64,000 nucleotides of DNA from Megaustenia siamemsis (GCA_032433765.1 JAVIAB010000073.1:70941959-71005958); one strand, 5' to 3'. Shown: positions 20,067-31,985, counted from the first letter of the stretch. Translations and numbers: made by a program. Notes: generated by a model not told the origin, from the letters alone.

Positions 20067-21600
20067 ATATACAAACAAATTGAAGAATTAACAGGAAGAA
20101 AAACGCAATCAAAAACTGGATGTTTAAGATCAAAGGAGAAGTGTTGATTGAACAAGAAAGCATAAGAAAACGATGGACAGAAAACATTAAAGATTTTTAT
20201 AATGATGAATGAACAGAACTAAATTTTAAGGATAATGGAGAAGGTCCAGAAATACTCAAAGAAAAAGTGGAAGACGCTTTGCACAATATGAAAGCAGGAA
20301 AAGCTCCTAGACCAGATAATATAACGAAAGAAGAGATTGAAGCCATGGGTGATTTTGGAATATAAATATAATAACAAAAATATTGAATGATATCTACAAC
20401 ACCAGATATATACCAGACTACCTGCTCAAATCACTATTCATAACACTACCAAAGAAATCTGGTGCGAATGAATGCGATGATCATCACACAATAAGCCTTA
20501 TGAGTCACATGACTAAGATATTACTAAGAATCATCATGCGAAGAGTGTGAAACAAAATCAGTCCAGAAATCAGTGATGAACAGTGTGGTTTTGTTAGAAG
20601 TAAAGGAACAAGCAATGCCATATACATCATAAGATCTTTAGTAGAAAGAGCAATAGAGGTGAAAACAGATCTATACCTATGTTTCATAGATTATAGCAAA
20701 GCATTTTACAAAGTAAAGCACCAAGAAATAATCAAAATTTTAGAAGGCATAATAGTAGACAGCAAAGATCTAAGAATAATAAAGAACATGTACTGGCAAC
20801 AAACTGCGGCCATAAGAACTGGAAATTAATTGGGAATGTTTCAACAAATAAAACAGGGTGTTAGGCAAGGTTGTGTGCTGTCACCAGATTTGTTTAATAT
20901 TTATAGTTAGATTATTTTAATTATCCACAAGGGGCATGCCTTAAATAACAATCGGAGGTCATAATATAAATAATCTAAGGTATGCTGATGATACAATCTT
21001 AATCGCTAAGAGTGAAAATGAGTTACAAGAAATGTTAGACATTATAGTTAAGGAAAGCAAAAATAAAGGACTCAGCCTTAATAGCAGAAAGACAGAAGTA
21101 ATGGTAACAACAAAGAAAAAGACATCACCTCACATTTTTGACAATAGAAACAGGAAAAAGAGTTCTTAAATGTTATGTAGGGCATTCTTAACATGTGGAT
21201 TTGAATCATGGACAATAGGACAACAGACAAGAAAATCACTGGAGGCTGTAGAAATTTAGTTTTACAGAAGAATGTTGCGAATACCATGGACAGCTAAGAG
21301 TAATGAAAATGTTCTGAAAGAGGCAAAAGCAAAAAGAGAGCTAATTTCCAATATTAGGAAGAAATAATCATCATTTTTTGGCCATGTATTGAGAAGAGAT
21401 CAGCTGGAATATATTGTAACAACTGGAAAAATTGAGGCACGAAGAGATAGAGGGAAGCAAAGAGAAATTATACTAGACAGCTTAAGAGAATGGCTTGGCA
21501 GAGGGTCAACAACAGAAATGATAAATAACTGTCAAGATCGAAAGTTGTGGAGAGACAAGATCACCTATGCCAGCAGGCCTGGTACTTGATGATGATGATA
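20067..21600 (+). pseudogene. Older host LINE, reverse transcriptase and 3' end (decayed)
   Basis: Resumes the element interrupted at 16819: AIYKQIEELTGRKTQSKTG, many stops, motif A region near 20680 (LCFIDYSKAF in pieces), motif B GVRQGCVLSPDLF near 20860, motif C YADDTILIA near 20980, then MRRDQLEYIVTTGKIEARRD and WLGRGSTTEMINNCQDRKLW with a GATGATGATGAT tail at 21590. It is heavily mutated, so it is much older than the RTE-like copy inside it. Confidence 0.85.
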
Positions 21601-21624
21601 ATAAAAATATCTCAACCTTTCAGT

Positions 21625-21800
21625 AACAGGGAACTGCTGTAGAGCAATGGTTAGGGCACTAGTCTACTGTGGATAAGAGGTTCAATTCAGTTTCTGACTG
21701 GCCTACTTCTAGGTTTACCCAGCTTTAAAAGAAGAATATCAAACATTTTTCTTGAAAAAAATGGAAAGAAAGACTCTTTAATTCCAAGATTATACAGGGC
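21625..21800 (+). mobile_element. Decayed SINE-A-like relic
   Basis: GGGAACTGCTGTAGAGCAAT GGTTAG-type head, GAGGTTCAATTCA (worn box B), TAGGTTTACCCAGCTTTAAA, TTTTTCTTGAAAAAAATGG. Order and spacing match SINE-A. No TSD found. Confidence 0.5.
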
Positions 21801-21804
21801 TATC

Positions 21805-22245
21805 CTACCTAAGGAAGTAAATTCTGGGCAATTGAACAACAGTTAAGAAACTTGCTGGAGGCCATAGAAATTAAGTTTGACATTAGAATGTTGAAAGTAA
21901 TATGGACAACTAGAAAGAGTAGAACATTCTAAAAGAGGCAAAGATAAAAAGAAAAACTTATTGCTAGCATCAAGAGGAATCAATTATCTTTTTCTGGTCA
22001 TAATAATAAGGTAGGAATGGTTGAAATATTTAGTGACAACCGAAAAAAATTGAGGGAATAAAAGATAGAGAGAAAAAGAGAAAGAAAAATGCCAGTTTAA
22101 GAGAATGGTTTGGTAAGAAGGAAACAACAGATTTGATAAACAACTGTAGAAACAGAGAGTTGTTGAGTGACATAAAGAGAAATTGTGGAAAGATGTATCA
22201 TCTATGTCATCATACATGGCACTTGAGGATGATGATATTTATCAT
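21805..22245 (+). mobile_element. GAT-tailed LINE relic, 3' end
   Basis: A second, more decayed copy directly after the previous one: AGAATGTTGAAAGTAATATG, CATAATAATAAGG, ACAACCGAAAAAAATTGAGG, AGAGAATGGTTTGG, CAACTGTAGAAACAGAGAG, ending GAGGATGATGAT. It matches the last 300 bases of the older host LINE at about 75-80 percent by eye. Confidence 0.7.
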
Positions 22246-22494
22246 TTACATTAGTTTCACTACAGTTAAATTTATACTAATCACATAACCACTGAAAAGT
22301 TAATATCAATTTTATAATGAATTCTTTTAAGCTTTTATAAATCTAATAATTATGCTGCTTTCACATAAATAATTGGAAAGTGTGAGACATGTTCCAATGA
22401 AAATCGTCCCTGTGGCTTTATTACAAACATATGTAAAATACATCAGCAGGTGTGGCAAATTGAAATAAAGCAATTGTTGTGAAGCAAATACTCA

Positions 22495-23200
22495 CCAGGG
22501 TTCTTTAGAAAAAGGTATGTAGAGATGCATCTCACTGCTTCTGTAGACAGCGGATATACCTGAGAAAAATTACTTTGGTCGCTTATGAAACCATTTTGTC
22601 ACTGAGACCATGATGTCTGCCATGAGTCAAATAATTGTCCCTTTAGAGAATTTTTAAAGAGTAAAAATGATGAAAATCATAAGGTGACAGATCAAGGTTG
22701 TAAACAGCTGGGTGTTGCAGAACTTCCCACTGTTTCCTTGTTAATGCTTCCTGCACAATATTCGCTACATGTGGATGAGCATTAGCATGCAACAGAATCA
22801 TACCATGAAAAAGCTTGTCGGGTTACTTATTCCTGATGTCTGTATGCAGGTTGTCTAGCGTGTCTATGTAGTGGATGGTACTGACGTTCATACCAGGCTC
22901 TTTAAAGTCTGCCAATAGAAGTCCTTCACGATGAAAAAAATGCAGTCAGCATAACCTTATACCAGTGGAAACCTGTGACTTGAATTTTGGGGGTTTTGGA
23001 GATATGGGATGTTTCCATTGCCTGTTTCCAGTTTTGCTGCATGACTCACTTTTGTCACCATATACTGCTTCAGTGATAAATGTTAACATCCTTTGGCTGT
23101 TAGGAACTCAATCACTGCCCACTCATTGACCTTTGACAGATTCTGTATCACATCAGCCATTCCATTTTTTTCCAATGGTCTGCAGCAAAACCAATGAAAG
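22495..23200 (-). pseudogene. mariner transposase relic
   Basis: Read on the minus strand: N-terminal MADVIQNLSKVNEWAVIEFL with TAKG, then pieces VHYIDTLDNLHTD-like, ILLHANAHPHVANIVQEAL-like and LDLSPYDFH, i.e. the mariner pattern with the second catalytic block (normally HDNARPH) and SP.DFH...L. Stops and shifts are everywhere and the middle is partly deleted, so it is dead. Confidence 0.7.
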
Positions 23201-23488
23201 CTATGAGGCGAATGAACACATACACAATTGCATATAGGTATTTGCTTATTACGATCAAACGTAACATCATCATGCCTATAAGTCCACACACATCAGTTTT
23301 TGGATAATTCTATTTAATTTTTATATTACTTACTTTAACATTATTTTAAACTCATAACACATATATCAATGAAAAACCTTTATCAATTTGTGATATTATT
23401 TAGCTTTTCTTATTATACTTAACAATATATTATGTATGTTGATTACAAATTGCAAAATGTATCCACCACAGATAAAGAAACTTACTAC

Positions 23489-23704
23489 AGGTGGATTATT
23501 GCCATTAGACAAAATATCCAATAAATCTGCAGAGGACACAAAGTAAAATCGTGGGAATGCCAGTCTTTTTGTTTCTAGGTACTCAGCTAAGGCCTTCTCA
23601 CATTTAACCAGCTCTTTCTGAATCATTTCCAGATTCTCATACAGACCAGGTTGGTTACATGCATCAACCACAATAGGTGTCACAGTAATTTGCTTTGCAA
23701 CTGC
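23489..23704 (-). CDS. DNAH9/11/17-like: Dynein heavy chain exon 14 (linker)
   Basis: 216 bp, 72 codons: [20 protein letters not shown] to [12 protein letters not shown]. It carries [25 protein letters not shown] sequence ([19 protein letters not shown]) and S.(A)DLLDILSNG, the most conserved block of the linker. Acceptor TTCACAG, donor CCT|GTAGTA. Confidence 0.98.
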
Positions 23705-24229
23705 CTGTGAAAACAAACAATATTTTACAAACTTTAGGGCTGAAAAGATCTGCAATTTTTATAATAAAATGCAAATTAAAATGCAAATAAATTGCAAGAC
23801 TCAAAATAAATTGAGATTGAAGAAGCAGGAGAGATAAGCAAGCCTGAATACTTGCAAGATAAAAACAAAAGTTACCCAGCTTTTAAAAATTACTAACCAA
23901 ATCACAAGAAGTAAAAAAAATATAACCTGCATTGCAGTTCTCAGGTCAATCATCCTATAATACAAAGTAAAAAAAGATTTAAGGATAACATCAATAAATC
24001 AAGTACAACACTTTAATGATGTGCCAAATTAGTTATTTAAAGCTTTAGAAGTAGACTACATTAATTATATATGTAATATGGAAAAACTCTATATTTAGAA
24101 CAGCTATTAGAACTATCTAGATCGAGGAAGTACAAAATGTTGTAATTAATACAGAGGCACATCAAATTCCAAGTCATAGTGAAGAAATCATTACAACCAA
24201 TTATTGAATCAAGTTAAATGAAGGACAAA
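23705..24229. other. Intron, unassigned
   Basis: A-rich sequence with no feature I can support. Confidence 0.4.
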
Positions 24230-24892
24230 CATTCAGAAGCAGCATAATGCAGAATCATGAATGCAGTGATTTTAGTACAATAAGCCTAATGAAACTACAT
24301 CAAAGCTTTTGATAAAGTACACAAGAAACAACTTATAGAATGCCTAAAGGAGATACATCTAGATGACATGGACATACGACTAATATGTAATCTATACTGG
24401 AGGCAAACAGCAATAATAAAATATAACAAAGAGAACTCTACACCCATTGTTATAAAAAGAGGAGTATGACAGGGATGCATCCTATCTCCAAGCTTGTTCA
24501 ATCTATACACTGAGCAAATCTTTAAAAACATCACTGAGATGCCAGGCCTACAAATTAATGGAAAGATAATCAATAACCTAAGATATGCTGATGATACTGT
24601 ATTACTAGCAGAAAATCCTAAAGATCTACAACAATTACTTAATGAAATAAGCATGACAAGCAAAAAATATGGACTAGATATGAATATCAAAAAGACTAAA
24701 ACTATGATCATAAACAAAGAAAATTCTCAAAACCCACAAGTGGATATCAAAATTGAAGGAATAGACCTGGAGACAGTTCAAAACTACAACTACCTTAGAC
24801 ATACTATAACCAGTGAAGGAAACTATTAAACTGAAATAAACAAAATAATAGTAAAGGCAAAAAGTAATTTAAATTCCATGAAAAATATACTA
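24230..24892 (+). pseudogene. GAT-tailed RTE-like LINE, reverse transcriptase (left of inserted transposon)
   Basis: FDKVHKKQLIECLKEIHLDD (motif A side), GV-stop-QGCILSPSLFNLY (motif B, Arg codon to TGA at about 24468), LRYADDTVLLAENP (motif C intact), DMNIKKTKTMIINKEN and YLRHTITSEGNY. It continues to AAAAATATAC, where a Tc1/mariner-type element enters, and resumes at 27285. Confidence 0.85.
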
Positions 24893-25221
24893 TAGTCCGT
24901 TCAGATTCATTTGCCGAGATGTTATGATTTATAATTCAAAAAGTTCTTGATGATTTCACATGATTTTTGGCATACGGTGTTAAAATGTCCATGTCACGAG
25001 AACATATGTGTTACTCGATGTCTAGCTATAACGGTTTTCTTAAAGCGGCGAATTCCTTTGATCTTTGCCCATGTAACTATTATTTTGACCCTAATCAAAA
25101 TGTTTTACAGTAATCTAGTGCAACGATGACCCATAGGCGTGTACATAAAATTTTACTTGGTGGCAAGTATACAAATTTTAAATTATATATAGAACTTTTG
25201 TTCGTAGAGTCAATTTGATAT

Positions 25222-25415
25222 AGTTCCATGCTCTTGGTGTGAGTTTCCCAAATGTTGTCGCTGCCTTTCAAATACGTACATTTAGTTCCTCATCTAAGGA
25301 AAGTGTGGCTGTAATAGTGGATCCAAGATAGCTGAACTTCTGTACTGACTCAAGCAGGCTTCCATTCAAAGTAATGGTTGTTGGTTTGCTTATAACATAT
25401 TTTTGATTGCTTGGG
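25222..25415 (-). mobile_element. LINE fragment nested in the Tc1/mariner-type transposon
   Basis: Minus-strand reading SLLESVQKFSYLGSTITATL-like then SLDEELNVRI and AATTFGKLTPRAWN-like, closely matching the segment at 4890-5090 of the zinc-finger LINE. It lacks the rest of that element. It interrupts the 3' non-coding part of the transposon. Confidence 0.75.
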
Positions 25416-25502
25416 TGGTCTTGAACAATAAACTGTTTAACAAATCAAATAGGAAATTTTGCAAATCAAACTATTTATCTGTAGACTTAATCAGAGTAAT
25501 GA

Positions 25503-26786
25503 TCATTCAGAATCAGACGAGTCAAATAGGTCGATTACTGCTTTCGGCTGAACAAACAACAAACCATCCTTTTTCCAATATTCCTCTTCTTGTCGTAACA
25601 CATGATCCTCACATTTTACCCAGTAGTCTTTATTTATATTTGATAGAGCCTGATTTGTAAGTGTCTCAACATCGCATAATTTGAAAGTTTTATTTGTATA
25701 TGCTACGTGTCCTTTAACTTTTGCCCAAACTAGTTCTATAGGATTTAAGTGTGCATGATATGGAGGTAGTCTCAAACATCTATGGCCATGTTCTTGAATT
25801 AACTTGTCTATTTTAAATATCTTTGTACGTTGTGTCTGTTTTACAAGGCTAAGCAATTCGGGTTTCAAGTAGCTGTCGTTAACTTGTATGTGTTCTTTTA
25901 TGAGCCCCGTTTTGATTGCATCTTTTGTACTTGATGATGTTGGGATTCTATCTTCTACGTTAACTACGTTATGGTATGAAGCATTGTCCATTATCAGACA
26001 AGAAGGTCGATCTAATATTGGAAGGATACTTTTCTCGATCCAGTCTTTAAATATGTGCCCATTCATTTCGGAGTGGTAGTCTCTATTGTCTATGGATTTT
26101 GAAATGAAAACGAGATGAGCATTCTGCAACAACCCATTATGTCTGCTACCTGCATGTGCAACTATCAAACGTTGCCCTTTACTGCTTGGTACTGATCTTT
26201 TAATACTTCCATCTGCTAACTGCCATTCCTTTTCATTTGTATGATGAGCGTTGATCCAAGTTTCATCTAAATAAACAATATCATAATCATTTTCGCGCAT
26301 TTCCTTCACTTCACGTAAATACTTGCTTCTAAGAGCTACTAGATGTGGCTTCTCACAAATAATGTTTTTTCCACCAGCATACTTTCTAAAGGTGAAGCCT
26401 GCACTTCTTAATATTTTCCATAATGAAGTTTTTGATATTTCAATGTCGTTGTTAGTTTTCAGCCAAAGCTACAACTTTCTAAGTGTCACTTCTTCGTTTA
26501 TATCAAACATTCAACAGATTTCTCTTTTTACTAGGTCCTTATCAAAACTGTCTAACGTTTCTTTCCTTCCTTGCTTTCTTGCATTTGTTGGCAATAAATA
26601 TCCGCTTCCTTTAACTATTCGATCAAATGAACGTTTACACAAACCTAAAATATGCATTGTTCTCTTCTCAGGGTTTGATAAAGAACAATAAAGATGTCCC
26701 TTTTTACGCTCTCTGCAGAAGTATTGATAAATCTTTATAGCAATGTTATGCTCAGTAAAATATTTTGCCTTTATATTCATTCTCAC
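25503..26786 (-). pseudogene. Tc1/mariner-type transposase with two stops
   Basis: About 427 codons from MRMNIKAKYFTEHNIAIKIY to FDSSDSE. Catalytic acids retained: VYLDETWINAHH, CLIMDNASYHN, NPIELVW, again with 83 residues between the second D and E. Two in-frame stops: TGA after VKREIC (near 26511) and TAG after VTLRKL (near 26473). The sister copy at 9606-10883 has Lys at both sites. Everything else is open, so decay is recent. Confidence 0.92.
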
Positions 26787-27282
26787 ATAGACTTGCAGAA
26801 GATAATATGGATAGTGCCGCCTCCTTTCTGTAAATATTGAGATTTGCCTCTGAATTATGACTCGAACTCGAGTCTACGGCCGTGATTTTGACGTCACATA
26901 ATTTCCGGTTTCGGCTAAAATGTCATTTTGTGCTAAACGGGAAATTTCATATGTAACATTTCTTTATAAAAATTTATAGTGGAAACATAACTATTTTAGG
27001 ACGGTGCGCATTCAGCCGTGAAGGTCATGCCTATATGTTAAAGAATCAACTGTGAGATGTAAGCATCTACATAATCCCACCGGTGTTTATAATATCGATT
27101 AACTTTTTTTTAATATAGGTTAAATAAGGCATCTTTGAAACTGGATCACATTTCTTTGATAAAAAAATATTTTTATAGCGACATTAGTATTCTAAACCTA
27201 ACTTCAAAAGATCAATGCAAATGAACAATAAGTTTTTGAAAAAAATAAATTAATGTCTAGGCAAACGAATCTGAACGGACTA

Positions 27283-27335
27283 TAACATCATAACAAATAA
27301 TACCAGGGCTAAAATTAAAAATAGCAACACCCGAC
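27283..27335 (+). mobile_element. GAT-tailed LINE, short piece right of inserted transposon
   Basis: ACATCATAACAAATAATACC then AGGGCTAAAATTAAAAATAG continues the LINE broken at 24892 and aligns with 2010-2055. Similarity ends near 27333. Confidence 0.85.
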
Positions 27336-27718
27336 AGAAAAAATGTTTGACAGTACAGTATTTTGATCTTGTGTACATATCATTTGGAGACCAACACATT
27401 TTTATTCATTTGGTCAGCCAGTATCCAGGAAGACAAAAAGGAGAAGAAAAAAAAAAAGAATAAATAAGTGGTATGGTGACAGCTTTACGTTTTTATTTTT
27501 TTTTAGAATTGCTATTATCATCAGCTTTACAGCAGCTTCGCATAGCTACGCATCTTGATGCCTTTACTTCTTTCCAGGAAGAAAAGCATGTACAAAACTA
27601 ATTTAGCAATGACAGAATTAGTTTGTGTTTTAATTCATCATTAAAAGTAATTATCAAAAATAAACTATTTTAGAATGAAGAGAACTCAGCATTATAAACA
27701 TATCTTCATACAACTTGC

Positions 27719-27850
27719 CTTAAAGGCAGCATCAGTTTGCTCAAATCTATCTGTATCTTCTGGAAGTTGCCTTCTGATATCTTCTGAGCCTATAAAGATG
27801 CTCTCCAAATGCATCCATGTCCGCTGCACTTGAACATAGATTGAAATAAC
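27719..27850 (-). CDS. DNAH9/11/17-like: Dynein heavy chain exon 13 (linker)
   Basis: 132 bp, 44 codons: VISIYVQVQRTWMHLESIFI then GSEDIRRQLPEDTDRF to DAAFK. W..LESIFI.SEDIR.QLP is invariant in axonemal linkers. Acceptor CTCCAG. The donor is GC (AAG|GCAAGT), a perfect match to the GC-AG intron consensus, and it is needed for phase-0 joining to exon 14. Confidence 0.95.
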
Positions 27851-28487
27851 CTGGAGAGTAATAAACATGAAGTGAATGGATAAATAAATTGTATCTTTTA
27901 TTTAAAATAACACACACCATAACAGATTAACTGAAATTATGAATATTCATTTCTTTTATACGTATTCAACTTAACTAACTTATGTATGTTTACCAAGTGT
28001 CTAAGAACATTGTCAAGACATGCTGATTCTTTAAATGAATTTTATATTTGCCAAGCCGGTTACTGTAATTGCTGCATCAATCCTGATGATTGGGTGCGTG
28101 GTGCTGGTAATCACTCTGCCTGAAGCTTCAGAACATAAAAGGATGCTGCAAATTGTGAGGAAAAAAGTACAATATCCCCTACATTGACTCACTTGCTAAG
28201 AATAAAAATATCCATGTAAAGTAAAGTAAAGGTACGAGACTTGAATCAGTGTCCTAGCACATGGGTTTTTACCTATATGTGCTCAGCCGCCTATCCAGAA
28301 GTGTTCGAAGACTCCTGTTTAGTGTCGCTTCAAGCATCGCAACTCACAAGCAAGGCGCTATTCCTCACATTCCCAGAGTGCTACCCTGGTACCCATTTCT
28401 GCCACTGGCTGGGTTGACCATGGGAGTATTTTTCTTCAGCAAAGTCAATTATTTTCTATTTGACTTAAAAAACAAAAACAACCATAC
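27851..28487. other. Intron 12; possible repeat at 28225-28460
   Basis: GTAAAGTAAAGGTACGAGAC at the left and TGGTACCCATTTCTGCCACT followed by GGCTGGGTTGACC suggest a worn minus-strand SINE-A body. The middle part (CAAGCATCGCAACTCACAAG) has no counterpart in the other copies. Low confidence. Confidence 0.3.
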
Positions 28488-28580
28488 CTGATCTGTGACT
28501 GAAAGCTTCTGCTGCCAGGAGGAGACTTGCTCTAGGAAGTGAGCTATATACTTGGATGTCATCATATTTTGTAGCTGGAC
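28488..28580 (-). CDS. DNAH9/11/17-like: Dynein heavy chain exon 12 (linker)
   Basis: 93 bp, 31 codons, the smallest exon: VQLQNMMTSKYIAHFLEQVS then SWQQKLSVTDQ. Family match: LQN...SKY...F...V..WQ.KL. Acceptor GATACAG, donor CAG|GTATGG. Confidence 0.96.
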
Positions 28581-28984
28581 CTGTATCAGGTGAGCCAACA
28601 ACCAGCACAATATGAGTGAAAGCACAACAATCTGAAAGATTCTTTACTATTTTTTAATGTATGATGTAAAAGTCAACAAACTGTGATACCAGACGTGATC
28701 CTAATGTCGCAAATTAATTCACTTCTAAAATGTGTCATTAAGATAGTTATTTTCATAATGTAACCTCGATAAAAGCCCCTACTCAAATTCATTGCAATTT
28801 CAAGTTTTGAATGTAAATATTTAGGCAATGTCTTTCCACAATTCTATTTCAACAAAGTAAGAAAGAAAGAAAGAGAAAAAAAATGTATATATGTCAGAGG
28901 AAGAAACTTAGTATACCATAGAATGAAATTAATACTAGTGCAAAAGTTAGAGAAATAGCCATTAGTTTAACATTATCACCTACT

Positions 28985-29330
28985 ATTATGAAAAGAAAGT
29001 GAGATATGTTGGCCATAATATGAGAAGAGACACCAAGAGAATCTCAAAGAACCCCTGGATGGGAGACAAGAGGATGAAAGAAAAAGAGATCAATCTAAAG
29101 AAATACTAAAAATAGCACTGAAGTGAGAAGCAACAACAGTGGGCAGTGGACATTAACTCAATTACCAAGGTTGAGTGGATCACCCAGAACAAGGGCAAGT
29201 GGAGAGATACAATGCAGGTCTTATGCATTGTCTGATACTTAATTGTAAAGATCATCAGACATGGACTGTCTGAAATTTCTTATGTGCCATCTTCAGCACA
29301 AAAAGGACAACAGATAATTGTTTTAATAGC
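28985..29330 (+). mobile_element. LINE 3'-end relic (TATGTGCCATCTTC type)
   Basis: AGATATGTTGGCCATAATATG, AGAAGAGACACCAAGAGAAT, CCAGAACAAGGGCAAGTGGA and CTTATGTGCCATCTTCAGCA match 36270-36545 in order. This is the C-terminal and 3' non-coding end of one LINE family (RYVGHxMRRD, QNKxxW). Frame destroyed. Confidence 0.65.
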
Positions 29331-29697
29331 AACATTGTATACATTATTTTTTTTTACTTGAAGAATTCAGCTAGAGATTAATCTAGATTAATAAGATTAT
29401 CCAGATAACAAGATTATTGATCTTGTTGATGAATTTATAATGCATACATTGTTGCACTTCAAACCAGGAGAGCTCAAGTGTAAATACAAGTAATGTCAAA
29501 AACGTGTTTTTAATAGGATGAAATATAAACTCTAGCCCAAAAACATGTTAACTGCACTAGACATGTAGCCTTTATTCTACAGTCTTATAGCTTCCACCAG
29601 CAGATTTCAAGTTCCCCTCATAAATAGGGTAAAGTCGTAAAGATAGAAAAGATTGATCATGTCACATTAGTCATAGAGTAAAACAAACACTGAACAC

Positions 29698-29943
29698 CTG
29701 ATTGTCTTCTAGAGTTTCTATAACTTCCTCTTCCACAGTTAACAGGGTTATGCCAGTTCTGGGATGCTTCCAATGAAGAAAGGACAAGTTGGCCCATGTC
29801 ACACCAAATTCTCTCAGAGTTTTCTCCATACTTGTTTCTTTCACAGCCTTGTCAACAATGCCATGCACGTCATCTTCAAATTTGTGCAGATTCAACTTCA
29901 GCAGATCATAAAGAGTTGTATCTTTATCCATTGAAAATGTGAC
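29698..29943 (-). CDS. DNAH9/11/17-like: Dynein heavy chain exon 11 (linker)
   Basis: 246 bp, 82 codons: VTFSMDKDTTLYDLLKLNLH to EVIETLEDNQ. It has LNLHKFEDDVHGIVDKAVKE, MEKTL.E...TW and HPRTG.(T)LL. The ETLEDNQ ending then VQLQN in the next exon is the canonical linker order. Acceptor ACCCAG, donor CAG|GTGTTC. Confidence 0.97.
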
Positions 29944-30069
29944 CTGGGTAGGAATTAAGGAAAATTAGGAAAACCTTTAGAAATGATCAACTGAATAAAT
30001 CACAAGCATTAGAAATCTTCTGTGACAGCTGGATATATACTATAAATGTAACAAATTACAATCAAATAC

Positions 30070-30360
30070 TGTGCCCATTGACACAAGATATCATGACTCT
30101 TCATAAATGTTTATGTCTATTGATTTTCATCAATTCTGCTATTGATTTTCTATTAGTCTATTCTCTTAAACTGTCTAGTATCTTTTCTGTCTGTTTCTCT
30201 GTATCAATTCTTCTCCCAATTTTATTTGTTGACCATATTCCAGTTGCGGTTTCCCTTTTCATAACACGGCCAAAAAATTACTATTGTTTCTTCCTGATGC
30301 TGGCAATTTACTTTCTTTTTGCTTTTGGCCTCTTTTAGAGTACCTTCATTACTCATTGAT
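30070..30360 (-). mobile_element. GAT-tailed LINE relic, 3' part
   Basis: On the minus strand: NEGTLKEAKSKK, IFWPCYEKGN, then a decayed RRETDRKDTR-like stretch, parallel to the copies at 43200-43330 and 51600-51700. The long plus-strand open frame here is a shadow of this relic. Confidence 0.6.
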
Positions 30361-31224
30361 ATGCCCATGATATTTTCAAAATCATGCAAAAACACATTTC
30401 TGCGTCCACCAACATTACTCCTTGTCAGTTGTTTGGTTATCCAAGATGTAAGAATTTTTTATATAGACACAAAATTGAAGTAAGAGTAAATGGTATCTGT
30501 CAACATTCTGTGGTATGCAGAGAACATAGTTTTAGTGGACAATTTATTTGTCAAGACTATCAGCACAATTATGTGATCAGCATTAGAGAAAACAGCAACA
30601 GATTCTAATACATTTACTTTTATTATTCCTTCCCAACATAGTCCCAACTATTAAGCTATTTTTTTAACATATGTATTTTCAATAGCTAATAGTTTATATT
30701 AATAATAAAAACAACAAAAACATATTATAAACAACTTACATTTATCAGGAGAAGCTATCATTAACCAATGCAGTAAACATTTTAAAAACATCAATGAAAG
30801 TTCAAAATACATTAGAGCATTTAATATACTTAATATATTGGTACTGAAGCAGAGATGAACAGTATATGCACTGTGTGAAGGACAAACATGGACTACATGA
30901 AACGTAGGAACTTTGTTGTTGCCATAAAACATTCCAGCAACTGATGGCTTTGTTGGTTGAAAGAAGAATATATTGGTACAAGACCAACATGGTGAAGTGT
31001 ACCCCCACAGCAAAGTAACAAATGAAGTGGTAAGTTGTATCTTCTATCAAAATTCTTTTTTCTCCAGTCTGTCTTTTCAGCTAATGATCAACACACTTTG
31101 TGGTGTCTTGTAGGGCAATAACAAAGTTCCTCCATTTTGTGACCATCCTTTGCATGAAGCTCCACATGTGGCCTCACTATTAATTAATCTTTTTCTTCTA
31201 CAGTGATATGTTACTGTTATGCGT

Positions 31225-31530
31225 TTACACTTTTAGACCAGCATAGGTCACAAACAAGGTGGTGTGTTAGAGGTCTTCATTAGTTCCCTATAATTTGTCA
31301 CGCAGGGTTGTTTCTGCAGGCCATCGTTGTGTTCTTAGGGTGTTGAGTGTACTCAGTCCTGTAGGATATGCTCTGAAGTTTGTCTGGATGCTCTGCAGTC
31401 ACAAGTTGCAAAGTCATTGAGTTCTATCTTGAGTAGGTGTGCTGTGAGACCAAAATGATCTGTTCTAAGGCTGGATATCATGGTCTGTTCATGTCTGCTG
31501 AGTTTGTTTAATATATCCATATAACTCTCA
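31225..31530 (-). mobile_element. I/Jockey-type LINE relic, C-terminal fragment
   Basis: Minus strand: SRHEQTMISSLRTDHFGLTA, HLLKIELNDFATCDCRASRQ, TSEHILQD, then after a shift TLRTQRWPAETTLRDKL and GTNEDL. This matches the tail of RNase H-bearing LINEs, and the segment SGQAPQTAEHTLQDC...RLRKIHWPIDTTL in 48100-48300. Confidence 0.75.
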
Positions 31531-31819
31531 ATTCTGTTTTCCTAGCTTATTTCAGAATATTAATTTCATTTTTTTTCCATTGTCTTCCATCAACTTGTCC
31601 TTAGTCTATTAATTTAAAGAAGAAAAAATATATCAATACAGCTAAAAAAATAAAGGATTGATGTATTTAAACACAATACTAAATAGGAAAGATAGGTTTG
31701 AGACATTGATGTATTTATTAATTGATGTATTTTGATTTATTTACTTTGTATTTTATTATAATACTATTCTCCATATTTCTGGTACAGTAACCAGAGTTAG
31801 GGCAAGTGGAAAGATAGTT

Positions 31820-31985
31820 TACAATATTATGAGCCTTATGTAAGATACTCTACAAACAAGAGCAGCTCACAGTGAGAGAAGCAGGTTATACAGATAACTT
31901 TGAAATCTGAACATGAGTAAGACAGGGATGCATACTATCACTCCCCTATTTTTTATTACTTAAAAGGACTACATATATAATTTAG
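31820..31985 (+). mobile_element. LINE relic, motif B fragment
   Basis: CAGGTTATACAGATAACTTT, GAACATGAGTAAGACAGGGA, TGCATACTATCACTCCCCTA repeats the motif B region (VRQGCxLSPLLF) found at 32290-32380 in the next element. Short and stop-laden. Confidence 0.55.

Larger units (their letters stand above)
24893..27282 (-). mobile_element. Tc1/mariner-type (long-spacer DDE) transposon with TIRs
   Basis: 2,390-bp element. Terminal inverted repeats of about 23 bp: left TAGTCCGTTCAGATTCATTT, GCC; right (reverse complement) identical except ATTT to GTTT. Flanked by TA duplications (24891-24892 and 27283-27284). The host sequence reads AAAAATATAC-TA before and TA-ACATCATAACAAAT after; an uninterrupted paralogue of this host site occurs at 1996-2020. 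It carries a broken transposase (25503-26786) and a LINE fragment (about 25222-25415). It sits in intron 13 of the dynein gene. Confidence 0.95.

Noticed and set aside
30078..30338. 86-codon plus-strand hydrophobic frame resembling a membrane protein
   Set aside because: It is the antisense of a decayed lysine-rich LINE C-terminus, which reads as hydrophobic on the other strand.
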